A stretch of 64,000 nt of DNA from an uncultured Gammaproteobacteria bacterium. Lineage in GTDB: Bacteria; Pseudomonadota; Gammaproteobacteria; Eutrophobiales; Eutrophobiaceae. The translations under genes were made by a program, and so were the position numbers. Shown in pieces: positions 10,310 to 18,122 of this stretch (within the stretch, counting starts at the first letter, position 1; each line of letters begins with the position of its first letter). The notes beneath the pieces were generated by a model. That model worked only from the letters and a program-made list of their open reading frames with translations, searched no databases and was not told the DNA's origin. Where the stretch lies: contig CALSOP010000001.1 in assembly GCA_943788005.1 (NCBI GenBank), positions 124,001 to 188,000 of the forward strand, in the 5' to 3' direction.

Positions 10310-10393
10310 CGTTTCCTCTTGGGTTAACGATGAACTAAAACTATCTCTTAGACAATCAGGCTAGTTGGTCCACATGGTGCTGACGGGGTACAA

Positions 10394-10933
10394 GTAATTT
10401 ATAATACGGCAAAAGCAGATCCACAATGTCAGGGCATGGGCACAACCATCGTCGTTGGCCTCTTCCACAACAACGTTTTATCAATTGCGCATGTCGGGGA
10501 TTCACGACTTTATCGAATAAGAAACAACGAGTTACAACAAATAACCAAAGACCACTCTTTGATACAGGAATTGATTGACCGAGGGCTTTACACCTCAGAA
10601 GAAGCACATGCTAATACACCGAAGAATCTGGTCACTCGTGCAATGGGAATTGAAGCTGATGTCGATGTTGATGTGGTCGAAGAAGTGGTTTTACCTGACG
10701 ATATTTACCTGCTTTGTTCGGATGGATTAACAGATCTAGTAAAAGATGAAGAAATTCACTTAACCCTAAGTAAATATAGTGCTAATCTTGCACAAACAGC
10801 AGATGAATTAATGAAATTTGCGAACAAAAGAGGGGGCAAGGATAACACCTCAATAATATTGGTGCGTATCCGGGAAGAGTTTTCTTCACCCAAGGGTTTT
10901 TTAACAAAAATTAAAAATCGATTTATTAAATGA
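10394..10933 (+). pseudogene. PP2C-type Ser/Thr protein phosphatase, N-terminus removed by IS
   Basis: The frame is open from the IS end (VIYNTAKADPQCQGMGTT) through 10933, about 179 codons. Visible PP2C motifs are GMGTTIVVGLF, IAHVGDSRLYRIR, QITKDHSLIQELIDRG, YLLCSDGLTDLV and GGKDNTSIILVRI. The family is usually about 240-260 aa. The missing first 70-90 residues would hold the early metal-binding acidic residues and the DGMGG-type motif, so the remnant should be inactive. The ORF-track ATG at 10436 is internal. The next gene encodes an FHA phosphothreonine reader, so an intact kinase/phosphatase/FHA unit probably existed here. Confidence 0.85.
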
Positions 10934-10955
10934 AATACGGGGATAGGAATTAGCA

Positions 10956-11651
10956 ATGGCGAAGTTAGTTCTGAGCATGAATGGCGTCGTTCAAGGCGAA
11001 TACGAACTCAATCAGGAACGATTGACCATAGGGCGTAAGCCTGACAACGACATACCAATAGATAATCTAGCGGTTAGCGGTAAGCATGCCTTGGTAATTA
11101 CCATACTTGATGATTCCTTTCTGGAAGATCTTGGTAGTACTAATGGCAGCTACGTTAACGGTAAACTTGTTAAAAAACACGCACTTAAAGATGGTGATGT
11201 TATTGCCATTGGTAAGCATGAGCTCAAATATGTAAACGAGCATGCAACCGCTGATGATGACGATTTTGAAAAAACCATGATCATCAAACCTGGCTCGGCC
11301 AGCGCTGCAGTTGCTGCCGCACAAGCTGCCGAAAAAGCTGTTGAATCTGCTGCCCCTGCTGCTGCTGCACCACCAGCCGGCGGTGGTATGCCATTAGGCC
11401 GCCTAACGGTCTTAAATGGCCCAATTGCAGGCAAAGAACTGGAATTAACCAAGGCGTTGATAACCTTAGGTAAACCAGGCACTCAAGTCGCCGTCATTTC
11501 ACGTCGACCTCAGGGTTACTTCCTGACACATATTGAGGGTAACAATTTTCCTCTGGTCAACAGTGAACAAATCGGCGCAAAGGCCTATCAGCTAAAAGAC
11601 AGTGATCTGATTGAATTGGCCGGCATCAAGATGGAGTTTTCATCTGCATAA
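10956..11651 (+). CDS. FHA-domain protein
   Basis: A 231-aa cytosolic protein. Residues 1-90 are a forkhead-associated domain that binds phosphothreonine peptides: LTIGRKPDNDI, NLAVSGKHA and DLGSTNGSYVNG are the standard GR, SxxH and NG motifs. A low-complexity Ala/Pro/Gly linker (about 105-145) follows. The C-terminal 85 residues (GRLTVLNGPIAGKELELTKALITLGKPG) look like a second, degenerate FHA fold without the SxxH signature. The gene follows the PP2C remnant after 22 bases with GGGGAT/AGGA upstream. With the phosphatase broken, its regulation may be altered. A strong terminator follows. Confidence 0.9.
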   Translation: MAKLVLSMNGVVQGEYELNQERLTIGRKPDNDIPIDNLAVSGKHALVITILDDSFLEDLGSTNGSYVNGKLVKKHALKDGDVIAIGKHELKYVNEHATADDDDFEKTMIIKPGSASAAVAAAQAAEKAVESAAPAAAAPPAGGGMPLGRLTVLNGPIAGKELELTKALITLGKPGTQVAVISRRPQGYFLTHIEGNNFPLVNSEQIGAKAYQLKDSDLIELAGIKMEFSSA

Positions 11652-11687
11652 ATATACTAAAACACATACACATACTGCTTTTACATG

Positions 11688-11723
11688 AAAAACGGGCCAA
11701 TCACTTGATTGGCCCGTTTTTTT
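11688..11723. terminator. Bidirectional rho-independent terminator
   Basis: AAAAACGGGCCAATCA and TGATTGGCCCGTTTTTTT are perfect complements with almost no loop, flanked by A-runs and T-runs, so the hairpin can end transcription both from the FHA gene (plus) and from the Mla operon (minus). It overlaps the lipoprotein stop codon by two bases. Confidence 0.92.
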
Positions 11724-12315
11724 AGTCCTTGATAATTTCAACAAGATCGACATAGAAATCGTTAAATATTAAATCTACTGCCTCTGCAAATGCTTTAATT
11801 GCATTTGCAATATTGTTGGATGGTAATGCCACAGTCTGTACATACTCTTTATGTAAAATTGGGGCATGTTTGAAATTAGAATTAACCTGAAGCAATAATT
11901 TCACATAAACACTTTCACTGCCTTTTTGTTGCAATCGCTCAAAGGCTTTAATTTGTCCCTTAATGATAAATTCACTATTACCTTCAAACGTATTTAAAAC
12001 TAATTTTGAGATATTACTCAAACGTAACCTTTCGGCCAGACGTTCTTGTAGTAATCTGCTCGGAGAATCGGTCCAATGGTGATAATGATATTGTTTTAAC
12101 TCTATCTCATCTTCAGTATAGAGGATTGCACGTTCCTGATATAAACCCTCTGTCTGAAATGTAATGACACTAATTGAACCCACCCGCTGCTCATCAGGGT
12201 TAACATCGCTTAATCCAGGCAGACGGTAATAATGATCTGTTGGTAGCGGCGCTTGGCTGGAACAAGCCATCAATATTAAAAAACAATACAATAAAATACT
12301 ACAGCGCATGATCAC
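11722..12315 (-). CDS. PqiC-like ABC-type transport auxiliary lipoprotein
   Basis: A 197-aa protein starting with a signal peptide that ends in a lipobox (LILMACSSQ), so it should be lipidated and probably sent to the outer membrane. The mature part (HYYRLPGLSD, LLQERLAERLRLS, AIKAFAEAVDLIFNDF) matches the DUF330/PqiC type of auxiliary lipoprotein that accompanies MCE transporters. It overlaps the MlaD gene by four bases (ATGA-type) and is the last gene of the Mla operon. In this operon it stands where MlaC would be in E. coli; no MlaC or MlaA is present. Role in lipid hand-over at the outer membrane is inferred. Confidence 0.78.
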   Translation of the reverse strand: MIMRCSILLYCFLILMACSSQAPLPTDHYYRLPGLSDVNPDEQRVGSISVITFQTEGLYQERAILYTEDEIELKQYHYHHWTDSPSRLLQERLAERLRLSNISKLVLNTFEGNSEFIIKGQIKAFERLQQKGSESVYVKLLLQVNSNFKHAPILHKEYVQTVALPSNNIANAIKAFAEAVDLIFNDFYVDLVEIIKD

Positions 12316-13322
12316 TCAACCTCTTCAACTTGAGCTGAACCACGAATAAGCAAACCCGGATTTTCTTTAATCTGTCTCGTGAACTCATGAATATTTCGAC
12401 TACTCCCTTCAAGATGATGAGTAATAGCATCTATATGCGTAGACATTACCGACAAGGTCTTTTGTAGGTCAGTTAGTGAAGCGCTCATTTTTCCATCATT
12501 ATCTTCAAGCATGTAATTAACATCTCCAATGACATTATCAATATTACTCAAGAGCAGGTCCATTGACTTCCTCGTATTATCGATATTGGCGACTAACTCA
12601 TTCATTCCTGTTGATGCGTTACTCATATTATCTAAAAAAGTTGTTAAGTTTGTCTGGTTTTGACTATTAAATACCTTTTGCAGATCTTCCGATGTCTGAT
12701 TCAAGTTAGTAATTAACGTATCTATCTTACTAACCATATCAGTCTGCTCGACCTGATTACTAAAATTTTCAAGTAATGGCTTGATCGTATTTCTAGTGAT
12801 ATCGGTCAGTTCTGTTGACACAGAAATAACCTGCTTATTTAGATTATCCAATAATGGTTTTATGCTACTTTGAGACAGATCACGAAGATCTGATGCTACT
12901 TCATTTACCGTCGCAAAAATATTAGCCGCTTCTTTACCTGTTATTTCTGATCCCGGCTCAAGCAAGACATCACTGCTTCCTTCTGCAATATCAATAGTCA
13001 CTGCGGCGAGTAAACCGGAGGCAACTATTTTGGCGAGACTATCGACAGGTATAGCCCATTCTTTTTCTATGGACAACGTTAAACGATAATTTGTTTTACC
13101 CTCTTCCCTGATGGGTTCAATTATTTCAACCTGCCCAACTTGATAGCCTTCAAACGCCACCGGAGTCCCGTATTTAATACCTGAAACATTATTGTAGGTA
13201 ACATAATATTTTTCTGTCGGACCATTACTACCCATTAATTGATAAAGAAACACAAAGAAGCTAAGCAGTACAATGATGACAAAAGATCCTACAACAAGGT
13301 AATTAATATTATCGCGTTTCAT
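12312..13322 (-). CDS. MlaD-like MCE-domain lipid-transport protein
   Basis: A 336-aa periplasmic protein anchored by one N-terminal helix (YLVVGSFVIIVLLSFFVFLY). One MCE domain follows (about 35-125: VSGIKYGTPVAFEGYQVGQV, ASGLLAAVTIDIAEGSSDVLLEPGSEI). The C-terminal 200 residues are a long helical, coiled-coil-like stretch rich in Asn, Thr and Ser. E. coli MlaD is about 183 aa, so this is the longer form seen with PqiC-type partners. It should form a hexameric ring on the MlaFE complex and pass phospholipids across the periplasm. Nine bases separate it from mlaF. Confidence 0.87.
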   Translation of the reverse strand: MKRDNINYLVVGSFVIIVLLSFFVFLYQLMGSNGPTEKYYVTYNNVSGIKYGTPVAFEGYQVGQVEIIEPIREEGKTNYRLTLSIEKEWAIPVDSLAKIVASGLLAAVTIDIAEGSSDVLLEPGSEITGKEAANIFATVNEVASDLRDLSQSSIKPLLDNLNKQVISVSTELTDITRNTIKPLLENFSNQVEQTDMVSKIDTLITNLNQTSEDLQKVFNSQNQTNLTTFLDNMSNASTGMNELVANIDNTRKSMDLLLSNIDNVIGDVNYMLEDNDGKMSASLTDLQKTLSVMSTHIDAITHHLEGSSRNIHEFTRQIKENPGLLIRGSAQVEEVE

Positions 13323-13330
13323 AATCTTTG

Positions 13331-14131
13331 CTACACACCTGTTAATCGATTTAAATATTCATCTGCTTGCACTTCATCATTACTGGGTCGTCGATTTAAT
13401 AATGATTGTATTCGTTCGTTGTCAGAATTTTTTATATTTTCTACTGTATCCGTCATCAGAATATTACCTTGATCAAGCACGGTAATTCTGTCAGCAATTT
13501 TAAAAGCACTCTCTAGTTCATGCGTAACAACAACGATCGTCATTTTCATTGCATCTCTTAGATTTAAAATAAGCTCATCCAACTCAGCAGAAACAACCGG
13601 GTCAAGACCTGCGGAAGGCTCATCGAAGAACATCAATTTTGGATCCATGACGATGGCGCGAGCAACGGCAGCGCGTTTAATCATGCCGCCGGATAACTCT
13701 GCCGGCATTAACTTTTCAAAGCCTCCAAGATTAACGACCTCAAGCTTCATTCGGGCCATGATCTCCATTGTTTTTTCATCGAGGTGCGTATGTTCGCGTA
13801 ATGGTAATTGAACATTTTCACCAATAGACATTGAACTTAGTAATGCCCCGCCCTGAAATGCGACACCCATATTCTGTCTCAGTTGATGCATTTCTGTATT
13901 ACTGATTTTGGTAATATCCTTGCCAAGTAAATTAATACTGCCGCTGGTAGGAATACCAAGTCCAAGTAAATAACGTAACAATGTACTTTTACCCGAACCA
14001 CTACCGCCCATGATGATCATTATCTCACCTTCATTAATGGTCAGATTAATGCCGTGCAAGATTTCACGTGGGCCGTAATGCGTTACCAAATCGATAACTT
14101 CAATAGCTGCACTATTATTATTTGCCATCAT
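13331..14131 (-). CDS. mlaF: MlaF-like ABC transporter ATPase
   Basis: A 266-aa ATPase of the lipid-transport ABC complex. Walker A GGSGSGKSTLLR, Q-loop VAFQGGALLSSMS, signature LSGGMIKRAAVAR, Walker B LMFFDEPSAGLDP and H-loop VVVTHELES are all present. The LSGGM(I)KRAA form of the signature is typical of the Mla/Ttg2A/Mkl family. It lies directly downstream of mlaE (stop and start adjacent) and upstream of the MCE gene, as in mla operons. Function in phospholipid trafficking and outer membrane asymmetry is inferred from family. Confidence 0.93.
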   Translation of the reverse strand: MMANNNSAAIEVIDLVTHYGPREILHGINLTINEGEIMIIMGGSGSGKSTLLRYLLGLGIPTSGSINLLGKDITKISNTEMHQLRQNMGVAFQGGALLSSMSIGENVQLPLREHTHLDEKTMEIMARMKLEVVNLGGFEKLMPAELSGGMIKRAAVARAIVMDPKLMFFDEPSAGLDPVVSAELDELILNLRDAMKMTIVVVTHELESAFKIADRITVLDQGNILMTDTVENIKNSDNERIQSLLNRRPSNDEVQADEYLNRLTGV

Positions 14132-14956
14132 TTACAAATTTAAAAAATAAGTAAAAATCATATCAGCAATGACGATATATGAAATTGAAAGAACTACGGA
14201 ACGTGTTGTAGCCTTACCAACACCTTCTGCGCCTCCTGTCACGGAAAAGCCATTGCTAACACCAACCAAAGTAATAATTAAGGCAAAGAGAAGACTCTTG
14301 AATATTCCCTGCATCACATCTGCCACGGCCAAAGCTGATACGGTCCTATCTATATAAGCATCGAAACTCAAGCCGATTTCAATACTTGTATATACTGCGC
14401 CGCCTAACAGACCAGCCAGATCAGAGAAAAAAGTCAATACGGGAACCATAATCATCATTGCAAACAAGGCTGGAGCAACCAGATATCTTACTGGGTTGAT
14501 TCCCATTACGCGTAATGCATCTATCTCTTGATTGACTTGCATAGTGCCTATTTTTGCTGCCAATGATGAACCTGTCCTGCCGGCAATCAGAATACCGGTT
14601 ATTAATGGACCAAATTCTCTGGTGACAGATAATGCTACGCCAACGACAACCTGAGATTCAGCACCGAATGTCTTTAGGTTATAAATCATTTGAATTGCTA
14701 ACATGACGCCGATTGAAAATGACAGAACAAAAACAATCGGGCAAGCTGCTATGCCCATTGTCATCATTTGCGAAAAGATGGATGAAATGCGAACTGGCCG
14801 TTTTATGAATGGACCGGCTAAGATCCAGAAGAGTGATTCAACTAATAAAGCAGAGTAGTAACCCGCTTCTTCTATCAGCTTTACGGTTGAACGGCCAACG
14901 AGTTCTAATGAGTTAATTACTGGATGAGTAGCGGATTCAGGCATCCTCTTTTTCAA
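14132..14956 (-). CDS. mlaE: MlaE-like lipid ABC transporter permease
   Basis: A 274-aa integral membrane protein of the MlaE/YrbE family. Segments include CPIVFVLSFSIGVMLAIQMI, FGPLITGILIAGRTGSSLAA, YLVAPALFAMMIMVPVLTFF and VVLSISYIVIADMIFTYFL. The conserved EIDALRVMGINPVRYLVAP loop couples the permease to its ATPase. It is a little longer at the N-terminus than E. coli MlaE (260 aa), which resembles the permeases that carry a short STAS-interacting extension. It overlaps the STAS gene by 20 bases, so the two are likely translationally coupled. Confidence 0.92.
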   Translation of the reverse strand: MKKRMPESATHPVINSLELVGRSTVKLIEEAGYYSALLVESLFWILAGPFIKRPVRISSIFSQMMTMGIAACPIVFVLSFSIGVMLAIQMIYNLKTFGAESQVVVGVALSVTREFGPLITGILIAGRTGSSLAAKIGTMQVNQEIDALRVMGINPVRYLVAPALFAMMIMVPVLTFFSDLAGLLGGAVYTSIEIGLSFDAYIDRTVSALAVADVMQGIFKSLLFALIITLVGVSNGFSVTGGAEGVGKATTRSVVLSISYIVIADMIFTYFLNL

Positions 14957-15269
14957 ACTCTGCTACAGAATCATGTATTGGAAAAACTTTATCAAGCCGC
15001 GCTAATTTCAAGACACTCATCGCAGCATCACTAACACCAACCAGACCAAACTTTAAAGCCTGCTTTTTTGCTGTCTGATAACCTTCAACCAGACTGGCAA
15101 CTCCTGAACTATCTATATAACTTACCTTGCCTAGATCAATTAACAGATTTTTGTTTGTTTGTAACACGTCAAGAATACTTTTCCGAGCATCGGGTGAACA
15201 AGATAGATCGACATCACCTTCTAACCCAATAATCGTATACCCTTCCCCTTCCAGTGTATTGATATTCAT
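14937..15269 (-). CDS. STAS-domain protein (MlaB / anti-sigma-factor antagonist type)
   Basis: A 110-aa STAS domain. The antagonist signature is LIDLGKVSYIDSSGVASLVEG, with the serine of DSSG at the place that RsbV/SpoIIAA-like proteins have phosphorylated. In E. coli MlaB the STAS protein binds MlaF and is needed for the complex. Here the gene sits exactly between mlaE and an RsbW-like kinase gene (22 bases away), so it could serve both as MlaB and as the substrate of the kinase/phosphatase pair upstream. That double role is inference from position and the intact serine. Confidence 0.85.
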   Translation of the reverse strand: MNINTLEGEGYTIIGLEGDVDLSCSPDARKSILDVLQTNKNLLIDLGKVSYIDSSGVASLVEGYQTAKKQALKFGLVGVSDAAMSVLKLARLDKVFPIHDSVAEFEKEDA

Positions 15270-15291
15270 GCTTAATACTCACGTTTTATTA

Positions 15292-15720
15292 TTAACTTAT
15301 TTTTTTTGTCATCTCGAGGTAGTTTCCATTTCCCTCCTCAAGATGTCCCCTGTCACATTCATCCATTATCTCGTTAATGAAGTGTGTTCCCAGCCCACCC
15401 GGTCGTATATCGTCAAGATCACGAGGCTTGACTGAATCTAAATCTATCGGATTCGCATAGTCCACTATTTTGAAATGAACCTTGCCGTCATTATTGAGCA
15501 TTTGCAGCACAATTTCACCCAATTCATCACCCTTATAGGCGTGTTGAATGACATTCATACAGGCTTCATTAACAGCAATCACCAACTTATCCGTTAATTC
15601 AGAACAACAACCCACTTCATCGGCCGTTTTCTTTACCAATGCCCGCACTTCACATAAGCGTTCCGCTTTAGCCGGAAATTGAATTTCAAATAAGGTTTCG
15701 ACACTCATTTCAAACAACAC
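15292..15720 (-). CDS. RsbW/SpoIIAB-like serine kinase (HATPase_c)
   Basis: A 142-aa GHKL-ATPase of the anti-sigma/switch kinase type. N-box VIAVNEACMNVIQHAY, G1 box KIVDYANPID and G2 box RPGGLGTHFINEIMD are visible. Such proteins phosphorylate a STAS antagonist on serine and sequester a partner. The track start is MLFEMSVET; the second Met (15708) is equally possible. It overlaps the phosphatase gene by 16 bases and is followed by the STAS gene, so the three elements of a partner switch lie together. No sigma factor gene is adjacent; the sequestered partner is unknown. Confidence 0.87.
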   Translation of the reverse strand: MLFEMSVETLFEIQFPAKAERLCEVRALVKKTADEVGCCSELTDKLVIAVNEACMNVIQHAYKGDELGEIVLQMLNNDGKVHFKIVDYANPIDLDSVKPRDLDDIRPGGLGTHFINEIMDECDRGHLEEGNGNYLEMTKKIS

Positions 15721-16991
15721 TCGATCACCATAAGAGTAATATCATCATGTTGCTGAGCATTTGGATGCCGTATCTTTGCAACAATATCTTCCAATCGCTT
15801 TGATGCTGTTACTTCCGAGTTTTCTTCAATCAGTTTAATCAAACCGCCTACATCTAATAATTTCTGCTCATGATTCAGACTCTCAGTAACACCATCTGTA
15901 AAAATATAAACTGAACCACCATCAAGCTTAATGGTTGAAACAGGGAATTCAGTGCCTGGCAAGATACCAATCGGCGGTGCGCCTGCTTCTATTTCCTCAA
16001 ACTCACCAGAACAGTGATGAAACAATGGCGGTTGATGCCCCGCATTAGAATATTTAATCGTGCATGTATTAGTATCAATAAAGCCTGAAACAATGGTAAC
16101 AAACATACCATGTGAAACGGTTTCGCAGATCTCATCATTAACTCTGGCTAATAATTCTCCTGGATCACTAATATCTTTGGCTAAGTGATGCAATAAGCTG
16201 CTCGCTTTTGCCATTAACATGGCCGCATTCATGCCTTTGCCAGACACGTCCGCCAAATTGAAATAAATTAATCCATCATCACGCTGAAAAAAGTCATAGA
16301 AATCCCCAGATACTTCTAAGGCTGGCACATTCATACCATTAACAGGAAAATTAGTGACATCGGATATGTCGGGCAAAAGATCGAGTTGTATTTCTCTCGC
16401 CAATTCAAGTTCTTTGCGCATACGTTCTTGCCCAACTAAGGCATCTGCCATACGTGCATTATTTATAGCTAAAGCTGCATAAGAAGCTAATGCCATTGAC
16501 AAGTGCTTGTCTTGATCGCCGAAGAGGTCATCGTTCTTCTTATTTAATAACTCCAGTGCACCAATACATTCATTGTTAACGATTAATGGGACACAAAGAA
16601 TCGAACGCGTACGAAACCCAGACCCCATATCAACCTTTTTCGAAAAGTCAGGATCGCTTTGTACATCACGAATCATCTGACTGCTGCGTGTCGTTACTGT
16701 CTTACCAACAATGCCTTGTGTTGAAGATAGCCTTAAACCAGTTATATCGACAGGACCTGCACACTCAACACATACCAGTTCATGAGAATCAGTTTCTAAT
16801 AAAAATATTGATGCAGCTTCAGCATTCATATATTCCATGAATTGCGCAATTGCATTGTTTAAGGTCTGCGAAATATCCAACGTACTTGAGAAACCTTGAG
16901 AGATTTCGGCTAATAGCGCGAGCTGTTCTTCAAGTGAATGTGATTCACGCTTTTCAAATAAACTGTATACATTACGTTTTGACATCAGCAA
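15705..16991 (-). CDS. GAF-domain SpoIIE/RsbU-type PP2C phosphatase
   Basis: A 428-aa protein with a GAF sensor domain (about 30-190, FSSTLDISQTLNNAIAQFME ... ALELLNKKNDDLFGDQDKHL), a linker helix (ERMRKELELAREIQLDLLPD) and a SpoIIE phosphatase domain. Metal ligands appear in VSGDFYDFF, LADVSGKGMNAAM, YIFTDGVTES and QHDDITLMVIE. The role would be to dephosphorylate the STAS antagonist in response to a ligand or redox signal sensed by GAF. A start at the second Met (16985) would avoid most of the overlap with the DUF1841 gene. No transmembrane segment is seen. Confidence 0.9.
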   Translation of the reverse strand: MLMSKRNVYSLFEKRESHSLEEQLALLAEISQGFSSTLDISQTLNNAIAQFMEYMNAEAASIFLLETDSHELVCVECAGPVDITGLRLSSTQGIVGKTVTTRSSQMIRDVQSDPDFSKKVDMGSGFRTRSILCVPLIVNNECIGALELLNKKNDDLFGDQDKHLSMALASYAALAINNARMADALVGQERMRKELELAREIQLDLLPDISDVTNFPVNGMNVPALEVSGDFYDFFQRDDGLIYFNLADVSGKGMNAAMLMAKASSLLHHLAKDISDPGELLARVNDEICETVSHGMFVTIVSGFIDTNTCTIKYSNAGHQPPLFHHCSGEFEEIEAGAPPIGILPGTEFPVSTIKLDGGSVYIFTDGVTESLNHEQKLLDVGGLIKLIEENSEVTASKRLEDIVAKIRHPNAQQHDDITLMVIECCLK

Positions 16992-17410
16992 GCCTTATTC
17001 AAGCATTCTAAATAGTCATCATCATTTGGTAAGGCATTATTACGTTGCGCTTCCCATAATATGCGTCCAAGACATTCCATCATTTTATGTTCTGCATCAT
17101 GAGTAGAATTGGATTTACTCATTATTTTTTTATAAGCATCATTAATACCCGTCGGCCTATTAGAACTTACTTGTTCTTTTAATGCGATATGCATCCCCAT
17201 ATGTAAAAAAGGATTTGTTTCATTTTGTTCAGGACTAAAATCATTTTCCTTTGATGATTCTTTCACTTCAAGATAATGGTGATATTCAGGGTGCTCCATA
17301 ATTACATCAGAAATAATCGCCTCTATCGGTTCTAATGGAAGCTTATTTTTTTGCTTACTCCATACCTGGTAAAAGTAGTTACGTGCCTCATCTCGATCTT
17401 GAACAAACAT
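16985..17410 (-). CDS. DUF1841 family protein
   Basis: A 141-aa cytosolic protein of unknown function. It matches the DUF1841 pattern of gamma- and betaproteobacteria: an N-terminal RDEARNYFYQVWSK, the stretch IMEHPEYH, and the conserved core NPFLHMGMHIALKEQVSSNR followed by AEHKMMECLGRILWEAQR. It overlaps the phosphatase gene by seven bases and may be the first gene of the whole switch-Mla operon. Elsewhere this family is often near nth; here nth lies just upstream on the same strand, 61 bases away. Confidence 0.85.
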   Translation of the reverse strand: MFVQDRDEARNYFYQVWSKQKNKLPLEPIEAIISDVIMEHPEYHHYLEVKESSKENDFSPEQNETNPFLHMGMHIALKEQVSSNRPTGINDAYKKIMSKSNSTHDAEHKMMECLGRILWEAQRNNALPNDDDYLECLNKAC

Positions 17411-17471
17411 ATTTTCAGTTAGTAATCATAATTAAAGAAACCGCTATTTCTTGGTATTTTACGCCTGTTTA

Positions 17472-18116
17472 TCACTGTTCTGCATGCTTTTCGCGATCTT
17501 TCCACTCACATTCGTCGAATATCACACAACTTCCGCATCTCGGGCTACGTGCAATACAGGTATATCGTCCATGTAAAATCAGCCAATGATGTGCATCTTT
17601 TTTAAATTCATCAGGGATAAACTTCAATAAACGCTGCTCAACTTGGTTTACGTTCTTCCCTGGCGCGATACCGGTACGATTTGATACTCGGAAGATATGT
17701 GTATCAACTGCGATAGTCGGTTCACCAAAAGCTGTGTTTAATATAACATTTGCTGTCTTACGCCCCACCCCGGGCAAGCTCTCTAATGACTCTCGATCTT
17801 GTGGTACTTCACTATTAAATTTTTCTACAAGAATCCGGCAAGTCTCATTGATATTCTTTGCCTTATTGTTATAAAGGCCAATAGTCTTGATATAAAATTT
17901 AAGTTTTATTAAGCCAAGTGCGTAAATTGCCTCAGGGGTATTAGCAACTGAATACAATTTCTTGGTGGCTTTATTGACACCTATATCTGTCGCTTGAGCT
18001 GAAAGAATAACGGCAATCAATAACTCAAAGGGTGTTTTGTAAACTAACTCTGTTGTTGGTGAAGGATTTTGTTCGCGCAATATACTAAATATGCGTGTTC
18101 GTTTTTCTTTATTCAA
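17472..18116 (-). CDS. nth: Endonuclease III (DNA glycosylase/AP lyase)
   Basis: Nth removes oxidised pyrimidines and cleaves the abasic site. At 214 aa it has the family length. The helix-hairpin-helix LESLPGVGRKTANVILNTAF carries the catalytic lysine, and IAVDTHIFRV the catalytic aspartate. The [4Fe-4S] loop is CIARSPRCGSCVIFDEC with the expected C-x6-C-x2-C-x5-C spacing. It follows an rnfE-like gene after six bases, the order of rnfABCDGE-nth operons in gammaproteobacteria, although the other rnf genes are absent. Confidence 0.97.
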   Translation of the reverse strand: MNKEKRTRIFSILREQNPSPTTELVYKTPFELLIAVILSAQATDIGVNKATKKLYSVANTPEAIYALGLIKLKFYIKTIGLYNNKAKNINETCRILVEKFNSEVPQDRESLESLPGVGRKTANVILNTAFGEPTIAVDTHIFRVSNRTGIAPGKNVNQVEQRLLKFIPDEFKKDAHHWLILHGRYTCIARSPRCGSCVIFDECEWKDREKHAEQ

Positions 18117-18122
18117 AGCTTT

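Larger units (their letters stand above)
8892..10392 (-). mobile_element. IS3-family insertion sequence, copy 2 (1501 bp)
   Basis: Same element as copy 1, same orientation, exactly 7070 bases to the right. Every ORF on both strands is reproduced in both copies, so the two are at least nearly identical and duplicated recently. Flanks are ...CTATGG on the left and AGTAATT on the right, so no target duplication is present. On the right it removes the 5' end of a PP2C phosphatase gene. On the left it starts four bases after a possible start codon (8888) preceded by AGGAAGG, perhaps another interrupted gene. Confidence 0.93.

Noticed and set aside
1822-10392. A functional composite transposon moving as a unit
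   Set aside because: The copies are in direct orientation and look similar, but there is no target duplication at the outer ends, and both outer flanks are damaged genes. Independent insertions with later rearrangement fit as well.
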